A DNA stretch of 64,000 bases from Synchiropus splendidus (taxonomy: Eukaryota > Chordata > Actinopteri > Syngnathiformes > Callionymidae). Below the pieces are notes generated by a model that saw nothing but the letters and a program-made list of their open reading frames with translations, ran no database searches and was not told where the DNA came from. Position numbers and translations under genes: made by a program. Below, piece by piece: positions 12,901 through 27,400 of the stretch; position 1 is the first letter of the stretch; the number at the start of each line of letters is the position of its first letter. The DNA lies in the NCBI RefSeq assembly GCF_027744825.2, contig NC_071348.1, positions 17,083,563 to 17,147,562 of the forward strand, given 5' to 3'.

Positions 12901-15900
12901 GGAACGCCAAACATAAAAATGTTGATAACTCAGGAAAAACTCTACAGACAGCTTAGATTTGATGTGCAACTACTAGAAATACCCTTTCTGCTGAAGTGGG
13001 AGGTGAAAATTTCATGTTCTAAAGCTTCCCGGCAAAGTTATGGCACAATGCAGAAAACGCGTTTTAAGCGTGAGATAAGGTGAGTTCCGGAACGCCAAAC
13101 ATAAAAATGTTGATAACTTTGGAAATACACTTCAGACAGCTTAGATTTGATGTGCAACTACTAGAAAGACCCTTTCTGCTACAGTGGGAGGTGAAAATTT
13201 CATGTTCTGAGGCTTTCCTGCAAAGTTATGCTAAATTGCGTAAAACGCGTTTTCAGCCTGGGACAAGGTTGTTTCTGGAACGCCAAACACAAAAATGGTG
13301 ATAACTTTGGAAAAACACTTCAAACAGCTTAGATTTGACGTGCAACTACTAGAAAGACCCTTTCTGCTATAGTGGGACGTGAAAATTTCATATTCTGAAG
13401 CTTCCCTGAAAAGTTTTGGCACAATGCAGAAAACGCGTTTTCATCCTGAGATGAGGTGGGTTCCAGAACGCCAAACATAAAAATGTTGATAACTTTGGAA
13501 AAACAATTTCGACAGCTTAGATTTCATGTGCAATTACTAGAAAGACCCTTTCTGCTATAGTGGGAAGTGAAAATTTCATGTTCTGAAGCTTCGCTGCAAA
13601 GTTATGGCACAATGCCTAAAACTCGTTTTCAGCCTGAGATGAGGTTGATTTCAGAACGCCAAACATAAAAATGTTGAAAACTTTCGAAAAACACTTCAGA
13701 CAGCTTAGATTTGATGTGCAAGTACGAGAAAGACCCTTTCTGCTATGGTGGGATTTGAAAATTTCGTGTTCAGAAGCTTCCCTGCAAAGTAATGGCAGAA
13801 TGCGTAAATCGCGTTTTCAGCCTGAGATAAGGTCGATTCCGGAACGCCAAACATAAAAATGTTGATAACTTTCGAAAAACACATCAAACAGCTTAGATTT
13901 GATGTGCAACTACTAGAAAGACCCTTTCTGCTATAGTGGGAGGTGAAAATTTCATGTTCTGAAGTTTCCCTGCAAAGTTATGGCACCATGGAGAAAATGC
14001 ATTTTCAATAAGGTGCGATCCGGAACGCCAAACATAAAAATGTTCATAACTTTCGAAAAGCACTTCAGACAGCTTAGATTTGTTGTGCAACTACTAGAAA
14101 GACCCTTTCTGCTATAGTGGGAGGTGAAAATTTCATATTCTGCAGCTTTCCTGCAAAGTGATGACACCATGCAGAAAACGCGTTTTCAGCCTGAGGTAAG
14201 GTTGATTCCGGAACGCCACACATAAGAATGTTGATAACTTTGGAAAAACACTTCAGACAGCTTAGATTTGATGTGCAAGTACGAGAAAGACCCTTTCTGC
14301 TACAGTGGAAGGTGAAAATTTCATGTTCTGAAGCTTCCCTGCAAAGTTATTGCACAATGCGTAAAACGCGTTTTCAGCCAGAGATAAGGTCGATTCCGGA
14401 ACGCCAAACATAAAAATGTTGATTACTTTGGAAAAACACTTCAGACAGATTAGATTTGATGTGCAACTACTAGAAAGACCCTTTCTGCTATATTGGGAGG
14501 TAAAAATTTCATGTTCTGAAGCTTCCCTGCAAAGTTGTGGGACAATGCAGAAAATGATTTTACATCCACTGATAAGGTCGATTCCGGAACGCCAAACATA
14601 AAAATATTGATAACTTTCGAAAAACACTTCAGACAGCTTAGATTTGATGTGCAACTACTAGAAATACCCTTTCTGCTCTAGTGGGACGTCAAAATTTCAT
14701 GTTCTAAAGCTTCCCTGCAAAGTTATTGGACAATGCAGAAAACGCGTTTTCAGCCTGAGAAAAGGTCCATTCCGGAACGCCAAACATAAAAATGTTGATA
14801 ACTTTGGAAAAACACTTCAGACAGATTAGATTTGATGTGCAACTACTAGAAAGACCCTTTCTGCTATATTGGGAGGTGAAAATTTCATGTTCTGAAGCTT
14901 CCCTGCAAAGATGTGGGACAATGCAGAAAATGATTTTACATCCAGTGAGAAGGTCGATTCCGGAACGCCAAACATAAAAATGTTGATAACTTTCGAAAAA
15001 CACTTTAGACAGCTTAGATTTTTTGTGCAACTACTAGAAATACCCTTTCTGCTCTAGTGGGAGGTGAAAATTTCGTGTTCTGAAGCTTCCCTGCAAAGTT
15101 ATGGCACAATGCAGAAAACGCGTTTTCAGTCGGAGATAAGGTTGATTCCGGAACGCCAAAGATAAAAATGTTGATAACTCAGGAAAAACTCTACAGACAG
15201 CTTAGATTTGATGTGCAACTACTAGAAATACCCTTTCTGCTGAAGTGGGAGGTGAAAATTTCATGTTCTAAAGCTTCCCTGCAAAGTTATGGCACAATGC
15301 AGAAAACGCGTTTTAAGCGTGAGATAAGGTGAGTTCCGGAACGCCAAACATAAAAATGTTGATAACTTTGGAACAACTCATCAGACAGCTAAGATTTGAT
15401 GAGCAACTACTAGAAAGACCGTTTCTGCTCTAGTGGGAGGTGAAATTTTCATGTTCTAAAGCTTCCCTGCAAAGTTATGGCACAATGCAGAAAACACGTT
15501 TTCTGCCTGAGATAAGGTCGATTCCGGAACGCCAAACATAAAAATGTTGATAACTCAGGAAAAACTCTACAGACAGCTTAGATTTGATGTGCAACTACTA
15601 GATATACCCTTTCTGCTGAAGTGGGAGGTGAAAATTTCATGTTCTGAAGCTTCCCTCGAAAGTTATGGCACAATGCGTAAAACGCGTTTTCAGTCTCAGA
15701 AAAGGTCGATTCCGGAACGCCAAACATAAAAGTGTTGATAACTTTCGAAAAACACTTTAGACAGCTTAGATTTGTTGTGCAACTACTAGAAATACCCTTT
15801 CTGCTCTAGTGGGAGGTGAAAATTTCGTGTTCTGAAGCTTCCCTGCAAAGTTATGGCACAATGCAGAAAACGCGTTTTCAGTCGGAGATAAGGTTGATTC

Positions 15901-17860
15901 CGGAACGCCAAAGATAAAAATGTTGATAACTCAGGAAAAACTCTACAGACAGCTTAGATTTGATGTGCAACTACTAGAAATACCCTTTCTGCTGAAGTGG
16001 GAGGTGAAAATTTCATGTTCTAAAGCTTCCCTGCAAAGTTATGGCACAATGCAGAAAACGCGTTTTAAGCGTGAGATAAGGTGAGTTCCGGAACGCCAAA
16101 CATAAAAATGTTGATAACTCAGGAACAACTCTACAGACAGCTTAGATTTGATGTGCAACTACTAGATATACCCTTTCTGCTGAAGTGGGAGGTGAAAATT
16201 TCATGTTCTGAAGCTTCCCTCGAAAGTTATGGCACAATGCGTAAAACGCGTTTTCAGTCTCAGAAAAGGTCGATTCCGGAACGCCAAACATAAAAATGTT
16301 GATAACTTGGGAAAAACACTTCAGACAGCTTAGATTTGATGTGCAACTACTAGAAAGACCCTTTCTGCTATAGTGGGATATGAAAATTTCATGTTCTGAA
16401 GCTTCCCTGCAAAGCTATGGCAGAATGCGTAAATCGTGTTTTCAGCCTGAGATAAGGTCGATTCCGGAACGCCAAACATAAAAATGTTGATAACTTTGGA
16501 AAAACACTTCAGACAGCTTAGATTTGATGTGCAACTACTAGAAAGACCCTTTCTGCTACAGTGGGAGGTGAAAATTTCATGTTCTGATGCTTCCCTGCAA
16601 AGTTATGCCACAATGCAAGAAACGCGTTTTCAGCCTGAGATAAGGTCGATTCCGGAACACCAAACATAAAAATATTGATAACTTTGGAAAAACACTTCAG
16701 ACAGCTTAGATTTGATGTGCAACTACGAGAAAGACCCTTTCTGCTATAGTGGGAGCTGAAAATTTCATGTTCTGAAGCTTCCCTGCAAAGTTATGGCACA
16801 ATGCATAAAACGCGTTTTCAGCCTGAGATAAGGTCGATTCAGGAACGCCAAACATAAAAGTGTTGATAACTTTGGAAAAACACTTCAGACAGCTTAGATT
16901 TGATGTGCAACTACTTGAAAGACCCTTTCTGCTATAGTGGGAGGTGAAAATTTCATGTTCTTAAGCTTACCTACAAAGTTTTGGCACAATGCAGAAAATG
17001 CGTTTTCAGCCTGAGATAAGGTGGGTTCCAGAACGCCAAACATAAAAATGTTGATAACTTTGGAAAAACACTTCAGACAGCTTAGATTTGATGTGCAACT
17101 ACTAGAAAGACCCTTTCTGCTACAGTGGGAGGTGAAAATTTCATGTTCTGAAGCTTCCCTGCAAAGTTATGCCACAATGCAAGAAACGCGTTTTCAGCCT
17201 GAGATAAGGTCGATTCCGGAACACCAAACATAAAAATATTGATAACTTTGGAAAAACACTTCAGACAGCTTAGATTTGATGTGCAACTACGAGAAAGACC
17301 CTTTCTGCTATAGTGGGAGCTGAAAATTTCATGTTCTGAAGCTTCCCTGCAAAGTTATGGCACAATGCATAAAACGCGTTTTCAGCCTGAGATAAGGTCG
17401 ATTCAGGAACGCCAAACATAAAAGTGTTGATAACTTTGGAAAAACACTTCAGACAGCTTAGATTTGATGTGCAACTACTAGAAAGACCCTTTCTGCTATA
17501 GTGGGAGTAGAAAATTTCATGTTCTGAAGCTTTCCTGCAAAGATATGGCACAATGTGGAAAACGCGTTTTCAGCCTGAGATAAGGTTGATTCCGGAACGC
17601 AAAACATAAGAATGTTGATAACTTTGGAAAAACACTTCAGACAGCTTAGATTTGATGTGCAACTACTAGAAAGACCCTTTCTGCTATAGTGGGATGTTAA
17701 AATTTCATGTTCTGAAGTCTCCCTGCAAAGTTATTGCACAATGCGTAAAACGCGTTTTCAGCCTGAGATAAGGTCGATTCCGGAACGCCAAACATAAAAA
17801 TGTTGATAACTTTGGAAAAACACTTCAGACTGCTTAGATTTTATGTGCAACTACTAGAAA
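9939..17860. repeat. Segmental block A, copy 2 (within satellite)
   Basis: Position 9939 matches position 1 of the window base for base, and collinearity continues to about 17860. Relative to copy 1, several single monomers are missing. One three-monomer unit (about 15165-15729) is repeated at about 15729-16293, which raises the offset by exactly 564 bp. The copies share rare variants, such as TTGGAAGAA-type changes and ATAAAATTGTTG, and this argues for recent duplication. Confidence 0.85.
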
Positions 17861-19680
17861 GACCCTTTCTGCTATAGTGGGAGGTGAAAATTTCATGTTC
17901 TGAAGCTTTTTGCAAAGTTATGGCACAATGCATAAAACGCGTTTTCAGCCTGAGATAAGGTGGGTTCCGGAACGCCAAACATAAAAATGTTGATAACTTT
18001 GGAAAAACACTTCAGACAGATTAGATTTGATGTGCAACTACTAGAAAGACCCTTTCTGCTATATTGGGAGGTGAAAATTTCATGTTCTGAAGCTTCCCTG
18101 CAAAGATGTGGGACAATGCAGAAAATGATTTTACATCCAGTGATAAGGTCGATTCCGGAACGCCAAACATAAAAATGTTGATAACTTTCGAAAAAAACTT
18201 TAGACAGCTTAGATTTGTTGTGCAACTACTAGAAATACCCTTTCTGCTCTAGTGGGAGGTGAAAATTTCGTGTTCTGAAGCTTCCCTGCAAAGTTATGGC
18301 ACAATGCAGAAAACGCGTTTTCAGTCGGAGATAAGGTTGATTCCGGAACGCCAAAGATAAAAATGTTGATAACTCAGGAAAAACTCTACAGACAGCTTAG
18401 ATTTGATGTGCAACTACTAGAAATACCCTTTCTGCTCTAGTGGGAGGTGAAATTTTCATGTTCTAAAGCTTCCCTGCAAAGTTATGGCACAATGCAGAAA
18501 ACACGTTTTCTGCCTGAGATAAGGTCGATTCCGGAACGCCAAACATAAAAATGTTGATAACTCAGGAAAAACTCTACAGACAGCTTAGATTTGATGTGCA
18601 ACTACTAGATATACCCTTTCTGCTGAAGTGGGAGGTGAAAATTTCATGTTCTGAAGCTTCCCTCGAAAGTTATGGCACAATGCGTAAAACGCGTTTTCAG
18701 TCTCAGAAAAGGTCGATTCCGGAACGCCAAACATAAAAATGTTGATAACTTGGGAAAAACACTTCAGACAGCTTAGATTTGATGTGCAACTACTAGAAAG
18801 ACCCTTTCTGCTATAGTGGGATATGAAAATTTCATGTTCTGAAGCTTCCCTGCAAAGCTATGGCAGAATGCGTAAATCGTGTTTTCAGCCTGAGATAAGG
18901 TCGATTCCGGAACGCCAAACATAAAAATGTTGATAACTTTGGAAAAACACTTCAGACAGCTTAGATTTGATGTGCAACTACTAGAAAGACCCTTTCTGCT
19001 ACAGTGGGAGGTGAAAATTTCATGTTCTGAAGCTTCCCTGCAAAGTTATGCCACAATGCAAGAAACGCGTTTTCAGCCTGAGATAAGGTCGATTCCGGAA
19101 CACCAAACATAAAAATATTGATAACTTTGGAAAAACACTTCAGACAGCTTAGATTTGATGTGCAACTACGAGAAAGACCCTTTCTGCTATAGTGGGAGCT
19201 GAAAATTTCATGTTCTGAAGCTTCCCTGCAAAGTTATGGCACAATGCATAAAACGCGTTTTCAGCCTGAGATAAGGTCGATTCAGGAACGCCAAACATAA
19301 AAGTGTTGATAACTTTGGAAAAACACTTCAGACAGCTTAGATTTGATGTGCAACTACTAGAAAGACCCTTTCTGCTATAGTGGGAGTAGAAAATTTCATG
19401 TTCTGAAGCTTTCCTGCAAAGATATGGCACAATGTGGAAAACGCGTTTTCAGCCTGAGATAAGGTTGATTCCGGAACGCAAAACATAAGAATGTTGATAA
19501 CTTTGGAAAAACACTTCAGACAGCTTAGATTTGATGTGCAACTACTAGAAAGACCCTTTCTGCTATAGTGGGATGTTAAAATTTCATGTTCTGAAGTCTC
19601 CCTGCAAAGTTATTGCACAATGCGTAAAACGCGTTTTCAGCCTGAGATAAGGTCGATTCCGGAACGCCAAACATAAAAAT
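17861..19680. repeat. Partial third copy of the distal part of block A
   Basis: Segments near 17048-17551 recur at 18927-19430 with an offset of 1879 bp (ten monomers less 1 bp). Segments near 5600-5830 and 6350-6720 recur at 17987-18220 and 18551-18920. A new variant, GAAGCTTTTTGCAAAG, appears near 17905 and again near 19785 and 20720. The stretch is a mosaic of block A pieces. No non-satellite sequence was seen. Confidence 0.7.
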
Positions 19681-20618
19681 GTTGATAACTTTGGAAAAAC
19701 ACTTCAGACTGCTTAGATTTTATGTGCAACTACTAGAAAGACCCTTTCTGCTATAGTGGGAGGTGAAAATTTCATGTTCTGAAGCTTTTTGCAAAGTTAT
19801 GGCACAATGCATAAAACGCGTTTTCAGCCTGAGATAAGGTGGGTTCCGGAACGCCAAACATAAAAATGTTGATAACTTTCGAAAAACACTTCAGAGAGCT
19901 TAGATTTGAAGTGCAACTACTAGAAAGACCCTTTCTGCTATAGTGGGATGTGAAAATCTCATGTTCCGAAGCTTCCCTGCAAAGTTATGGCAAAATTCCG
20001 AAAACGCGTTTTCAGCCTGAGATAAGGTCGATTCCGGAACGCCAAACATAAAAATGTTGATAACTTTGGAAAAACACCAGACAGCTTAGATTTGATGTGC
20101 AACTACTAGAAAGACCCTTTCTGCCATTGTGGGAGGTGAAAATTTCATGTTCTGAAGCTTCCCTGCAAAGGTATGGCACAATGCAGAAAACGCGTTTTCA
20201 GCCTGAGATAAGGTGGGTTCCCGAACGCCAAACATAAAAATGTTGAAAACTTTGGAAAAACACTTCAGACAGCTTAGATTTCACGTGAAACTACTAGAAA
20301 GACCCTTTCTGCCATTGTGGGAGGTGAAAAATTGATGTTCTGAAGCTTCCCTGCAAAGTTACGGCACAATGCAGAAAACACATTTTCAGACTGAGATAAG
20401 ATGGGTTCCCGAACGCCAAACATAAAAATGTTGATAACTTTGGAAAAACATTTCAGACAGCTTAGATTTGATCTGCAACTGCTAGAAAGACCCTTTCTGC
20501 TACAGTGGGAGGTGAAAATTTCATGTTCTGAAGCTTCCCTGGAAAGTTATGCCACAATGCAAGAAACGCGTTTTCAGCCTGAGATAAGGTCGATTCCGGA
20601 ACGCCAAACATAAAAATG
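19681..20618. repeat. Five-monomer higher-order unit, copy 1
   Basis: This 938-bp unit (five monomers less 2 bp) is repeated immediately downstream. Diagnostic changes shared by both copies include TTAGATTTTATGTG, GAAGCTTTTTGCAAAG, TCAGAGAGCTTAG, ACACCAGACAGC (a 3-bp loss) and TTTCACGTGAAAC. Confidence 0.85.
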
Positions 20619-21558
20619 TTGATAACTTTGGAAAAACACTTCAGACTGCTTAGATTTTATGTGCAACTACTAGAAAGACCCTTTCTGCTATAGTGGGAGG
20701 TGAAAATTTCATGTTCTGAAGCTTTTTGCAAAGTTATGGCACAATGCATAAAACGCGTTTTCAGCCTGAGATAAGGTGGGTTCCGGAACGCCAAACATAA
20801 AAATGTTGATAACTTTCGAAAAACACTTCAGAGAGCTTAGATTTGAAGTGCAACTACTAGAAAGACCCTTTCTGCTATAGTGGGATGTGAAAATGTCATG
20901 TTCCGAAGCTTCCCTGCAAAGTTATGGCAAAATTCCGAAAACGCGTTTTCAGCCTGAGATAAGGTCGATTCCGGAACGCCAAACATAAAAATGTTGATAA
21001 CTTTGGAAAAACACCAGACAGCTTAGATTTGATGTGCAACTACTAGAAAGACCCTTTCTGCCATTGTGGGAGGTGAAAATTTCATGTTCTGAAGCTTCCC
21101 TGCAAAGTTATGGCACAATGCAGAAAACGCGTTTTCAGCCTGAGATAAGGTGGGTTCCCGAACGCCAAACATAAAAATGTTGAAAACTTTTGGAAAAACA
21201 CTTCAGACAGCTTAGATTTCACGTGAAACTACTAGAAAGACCCTTTCTGCCATTGTGGGAGGTGAAAAATTGATGTTCTGAAGCTTCCCTGCAAAGTTAC
21301 GGCACAATGCAGAAAACACATTTTCAGACTGAGATAAGGTGGGTTCCAGAACGCCAAACATAAAAATGTTGATAACTTTGGAAAAACATTTCAGACAGCT
21401 TAGATTTGATCTGCAACTGCTAGAAAGACCCTTTCTGCTACAGTGGGAGGTGAAAATTTCATGTTCTGAAGCTTCCCTGGAAAGTTATGCCACAATGCAA
21501 GAAACGCGTTTTCAGCCTGAGATAAGGTCGATTCCGGAACGCCAAACAAAAGAATGTT
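20619..21558. repeat. Five-monomer higher-order unit, copy 2
   Basis: This copy is collinear with the preceding unit at an offset of 938 bp and shares all its private variants. A few differences are visible, such as AAAATCTCATG against AAAATGTCATG near 19950/20890 and one extra T near 21190. It is evidence of very recent local tandem amplification. Confidence 0.85.
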
Positions 21559-21739
21559 GATAACTTTGGAAAAACACTTCAGACAGCTTAGATTTGATGT
21601 GCAACTACTAGAAAGACCCTTTCTGCTATAGTGGGATGTTAAAATTTCATGTTCTGAAGTCTCCCTGCAAAGTAATGGCACTATCCAGAAAACGCGTTTT
21701 TAGCCTGAGATAAGGTGAGTTCCAGAACGCCAAACATAA

Positions 21740-24170
21740 AAATGTTGATAACTTTGGAAAAACAATTTCGACAGCTTAGATTTCATGTGCAATTACTAGA
21801 AAGACCCTTTCTGCTATAGTGGGAAGTGAAAATTTCATGTTCTGAAGCTTCGCTGCAAAGTTATGGCACAATGCCTAAAACTCGTTTTCAGCCTGAGATA
21901 AGGTCGATTCCGGAACGCCAAACATAAAAATGTTGATAACTTTCGAAAAACACATCAAACAGCTTAGATTTGATGTGCAACTACTAGAAAGACCCTTTCT
22001 GCTATAGTGGGAGGTGAAAATTTCATGTTCTGAAGTTTCCCTGCAAAGTTATGGCACCATGCAGAAAATGCATTTTCAATAAGGTGCGATCCGGAACGCC
22101 AAACATAAAAATGTTCATAACTTTCGAAAAGCACTTCAGACAGCTTAGATTTTGTTGTGCAACTACTAGAAAGACCCTTTCAGCTATAGTGGGAGGTGAA
22201 AATTTCATATTCTGCAGCTTTCCTGCAAAGTGATGACACCATGCAGAAAACGCGTTTTCAGCCTGAGGTAAGGTTGATTCCGGAACGCCACACATAAGAA
22301 TGTTGATAACTTTGGAAAAACACTTCAGACAGCTTAGATTTGATGTGCAAGTACGAGAAAGACCCTTTCTGCTACAGTGGAAGGTGAAAATTTCATGTTC
22401 TGAAGCTTCCCTGCAAAGTTATTGCACAATGCGTAAAACGCGTTTTCAGCCTGAGATAAGGTCGATTCCGGAACGCCAAACATAAAAATGTTGATAACTT
22501 TGGAAAAACACTTCAGACAGATTAGATTTGATGTGCAACTACTAGAAAGACCCTTTCTGCTATATTGGGAGGTAAAAATTTCATGTTCTGAAGCTTCCCT
22601 GCAAAGTTGTGGGACAATGCATAAAATGATTTTACATCCACTGATAAGGTCGATTCCGGAACGCCAAACATAAAAATATTGATAACTTTCGAAAAACACT
22701 TCAGACAGCTTAGATTTGATGTGCAACTACTAGAAATACCCTTTCTGCTCTAGTGGGACGTGAAAATTTCATGTTCTAAAGCTTCCCTGCAAAGTTATTG
22801 GACAATGCGTAAAACGCGTTTTCAGCCTGAGATAAGGTCCATTCCGGAACGCCAAACATAAAAATGTTGATAACTTTGGAAAAACACTTCAGACAGATTA
22901 GATTTGATGTGCAACTACTAGAAAGACCCTTTCTGCTATATTGGGAGGTGAAAATTTCATGTTCTGAAGCTTCCCTGCAAAGATGTGGGACAATGCAGAA
23001 AATGATTTTACATCCAGTGATAAGGTCGATTCCGGAACGCCAAACAAAAAAATGTTGATAACTTTCGAAAAACACTTTAGACAGCTTAGATTTGTTGTGC
23101 AACTACTAGAAATACCCTTTCTGCTCTAGTGGGAGGTGAAAATTTCGTGTTTTGAAGCTTCCCTGCAAAGTCATGGCACAATGCAGAAAACGCGTTTTCA
23201 GTTGGAGATAAGGTCGATTCCGGAACGCCAAAGATAAAAATGTTGATAACTCAGGAAAAACTCTACAGACAGCTTAGATTTGATGTGCAACTACTAGAAA
23301 GACCCTTTCTGCTGAAGTGGGAGGTGAAATTTTCATGTTCTAAAGCTTCCCTGCAAAGTTATGGCACAATGCAGAAAACACGTTTTCTGCCTGAGATAAG
23401 GTCGATTCCGGAACGCCAAACATAAAAATGTTGATAACTCAGGAAAAACTCTACAGACAGCTTAGATTTGATGTGCAACTACTAGAAAGACCCTTTCTGC
23501 TATAGTGGGATATGAAAATTTCATGTTCTGAAGCTTCCCTGCAAAGCTATGGCAGAATGCGTAAATCGTGTTTTCAGCCTGAGATAAGGTCGATTCCGGA
23601 ACGCCAAACATAAAAAGTTGATAACTTTGGAAAAACACTTCAGACAGCTTAGATTTGATGTGCAACTACTAGAAAGACCCTTTCTGCTATAGTGGGAGGT
23701 GAAAATTTCATGTTCTGAAGTTTCCCTGCAAAGTTATGGCACCATGCAGAAAATGCATTTTCAATAAGGTGCGATCCGGAACGCCAAACATAAAAATATT
23801 CATAACTTTCGAAAAGCACTTCAGACAGCTTAGATTTTGTTGTGCAACTACTAGAAAGACCCTTTCTGCTATAGTGGGAGGTGAAAATTTCATATTCTGC
23901 AGCTTTCCTGCAAAGTGATGACACCATGCAGAAAACGCGTTTTCAGCCTGAGGTAAGGTTGATTCCGGAACGCCACACATAAGAATGTTGATAACTTTGG
24001 AAAAACACTTCAGACAGCTTAGATTTGATGTGCAAGTACGAGAAAGACCCTTTCTGCTACAGTGGAAGGTGAAAATTTCATGTTCTGAAGCTTCTCTGCA
24101 AAGTTATTGCACAATGCGTAAAACGCGTTTTCAGCCTGAGATAAGGTCGATTCCGGAACGCCAAACATAA
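21740..24170. repeat. Partial copy of block A with an internal nine-monomer duplication
   Basis: 22300-23100 is collinear with 5034-5840 (offset 17266). Within this stretch 22023-22485 recurs at 23708-24170 with an offset of 1685 bp. That equals nine monomers less 7 bp, as expected when one unit is the 181-bp deletion variant. A TTAGATTTTGTTG insertion variant marks both internal copies. Confidence 0.75.
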
Positions 24171-24470
24171 AAATGTTGATAACTTTGGAAAAAACACTTC
24201 AGACAGATTAGATTTGATGTGCAACTACTAGAAATACCCTTTCTGCTCTAGTGGGACGTGAAAATTTCATGTTCTGAAGCTTCCCTGCAAAGATGTGGGA
24301 CAATGCAGAAAATGATTTTACATCCAGTGATAAGGTCGATTCCGGAACGCCAAAGATAAAAATGTTGATAACTCAGGAAAAACTCTACAGACAGCTTAGA
24401 TTTGATGTGCAACTACTAGAAATACCCTTTCTGCTGAAGTGGGAGGTGAAAATTTCATGTTCTAAAGCTT

Positions 24471-27400
24471 CCCTGCAAAGTTATGGCACAATGCAGAAAA
24501 CGCGTTTTAAGCGTGAGATAAGGTGAGTTCCGGAACGCCAAACATAAAAATGTTGATAACTCAGGAAAAACTCTACAGACAGCTTAGATTTGATGTGCAA
24601 CTACTAGAAAGACCCTTTCTGCTATAGTGGGATATGAAAATTTCATGTTCTGAAGCTTCCCTGCAAAGCTATGGCAGAATGCGTAAATCGTGTTTTCAGC
24701 CTGAGATAAGGTCGATTCCGGAACGCCAAACATAAAAATGTTGATAACTTTGGAAAAACACTTCAGACAGCTTAGATTTGATGTGCAACTACTAGAAAGA
24801 CCCTTTCTGCTACAGTGGGAGGTGAAAATTTCATGTTCTGATGCTTCCCTGCAAAGTTATGCCACAATGCAAGAAACGCGTTTTCAGCCTGAGATAAGGT
24901 CGATTCCGGAACACCAAACATAAAAATATTGATAACTTTGGAAAAACACTTCAGACAGCTTAGATTTGATGTGCAACGACTAGAAAGACCCTTTCTGCTA
25001 TAGTGGGAGGTGAAAATTTCATGTTCTTAAGCTTACCTACAAAGTTTTGGCACAATGCAGAAAATGCGTTTGCAGCCTGAGATAAGGTGGGTTCCAGAAC
25101 GCCAAACATAAAAATGTTGATAACTTTGGAAAAACACTTCAGACAGCTTAGATTTGATGTGCAACTACTAGAAAGACCCTTTCTGCTACAGTGGGAGGTG
25201 AAAATTTCATGTTCTGAAGCTTCCCTGCAAAGTTATGCCACAATGCAAGAATCGCGTTTTCAGCCTGAGATAAGGTCGATTCCGGAACGCCAAACATAAA
25301 AATATTGATAACTTTGGAAAAACACTTCAGACAGCTTAGATTTGATGTGCAACCACTAGAAAGACCCTTTCTGCTATAGTGGGAGTAGAAAATTTCGTGT
25401 TCTGAAGCTTTCCTGCAAAGTTATGGCACAATGTGGAAAACGCGTTTTCAGCCTGAGATAAGGTTGATTCCGGAACGCCAAACATAAGAATGTTGATAAC
25501 TTTGGAAAAACACTTCAGACAGCTTAGATTTGATGTGCAACTACTAGAAAGACCCTTTCTGCTATAGTGGGATGTTAAAATTTCATGTTCTGAAGTCTCC
25601 CTGCAAAGTTATGGCACTATCCAGAAAACGCGTTTTTAGCCTGAGATAAGGTGGGTTCCAGAACGCCAAACATAAAAATATTGATAACTTTGGAAAAACA
25701 CTTCAGACAGCTTAGATTTGATGTGCAAGTACGAGAAAGACTCTTTCTGCTACAGTGGGAGGTGAAAATTTCATGTTCTGAAGCTTCCCTGCAAAGTTAT
25801 GGCACAATGCAGAAAACGCGATTTCAGCCTGAGATAAGGTCGATTCCGGAACGCCAAACGTAAAAATGTTGATAACTTTGGAAAAATACTTCAGACAGCT
25901 TAGATTTGATGTGCAACTACGAGAAAGACCCTTTCTGCTACAGTGGGAGGTGAAAATTTCATGTTCTGAAGCTTTCCTGCAAAGTTATGGCACAATGCGT
26001 GAAACGCGTTTTCAGCCTGAGATGAGGTTGATTTCAGAACGCCAAACATAAAAATGTTGATAACTCAGGAAAAACTCTACAGACAGCTTAGATTTGATGT
26101 GCAACTACTAGAAAGACCCATTCTGCTATAGTGGGAGGTTAAAATTTCTTGTTCTGAAGCTTACCTGCAAAGTTATGGCACAATGCGTAAAACGCGTTTT
26201 CAGCCTGAGATGAGGTTGATTTCAGAACGCCAAACATAAAAATGTTGATAACTTTGGAAAAACACTTCAGACAGCTTAGATTTGATGTGAGACTACTAAA
26301 AAGACCCTTTCTGCTATAGTGGGATATGAAAATTTCATGTTCTGAAGTTTCCCTGCAAAGTTATGGCAGAATCCGTAAATCGTGTTTTCAGCCTGAGATA
26401 AGGTCGATTCCGGAACGCCAAACATAAAAGTGTTGATAACTTTGGAAAAACACTTCAGACAGCATAGATTTGATGTGCAACTACTAGACAGACCCTTTCT
26501 GCTATAGTGGGAGGTGAAAATTTCATGTTCTGAAGCTTCCCTGCAAAGTTATGGCACAATGCAGAAAACGCGTTTTCGGCCTGAGATAAGGTCGATTCAG
26601 GAACACCAAACATAAAAATGTTGAAAACTTTCGAAAAAAACTTCAGACAGCTTAGATTTGATGTGCAACTGCGACAAAGACACTTTCTGCTGTAGTGGGA
26701 GGTGAAAATATCATGTTCTGAAGCTTCCCTGCAAAGTTATGGCACAATGGGTAAAACGCGTTTTCAGCCTGAGATGAGGTTGATTTCAGAATGCCAAACA
26801 TAAAAATGTTGATAACTCAGGAAAAAATCTACAGACAGCTTAGATTTGATGTGCAACTACTAGAAAGACCCTTTCTGCTATAGTGGGAGGTGAAAATGTC
26901 ATGTTCTGAAGCTTCCCTGCAAAGTTATGGCAAAATATGTAAAGCGCGTTTTCAGGCTGAGATAAGGTCGATTCCGAATCGCCAAACATAAAAATGTTGA
27001 TAACTTTGGAAAAACACTTTCGACAGCTTAGATTTGATGTGCAACTACTAGAAAGACGCATTCTGCTATAGTGGGAGGTTAAAATTTCATGTTCTGAAGC
27101 TTCCCTGCAAAGTTATGGCACAATGCGTAAATCGTGTTTTCAGCCTGAGATAAGGTCGATTCCGGAACGGCAAACATAAAAGTGTTGATAACTTTGGAAA
27201 AACACTTCAGACAGCTTCGATTTGATGTGCACCTACAAGAAAGACCCTTTCTGCTATAGTGGGAGGTGAAATTTTCATGTTCTGAAGCTTCCCTGCAAAG
27301 TTATGGCACAATGCAGAAAACTCGTGTTCAGCCTCACATAAGGTCAATTCCGGAACGCCAAACATAAAAATGTTAATAACTTCGGAAAAACACTTCAGAC

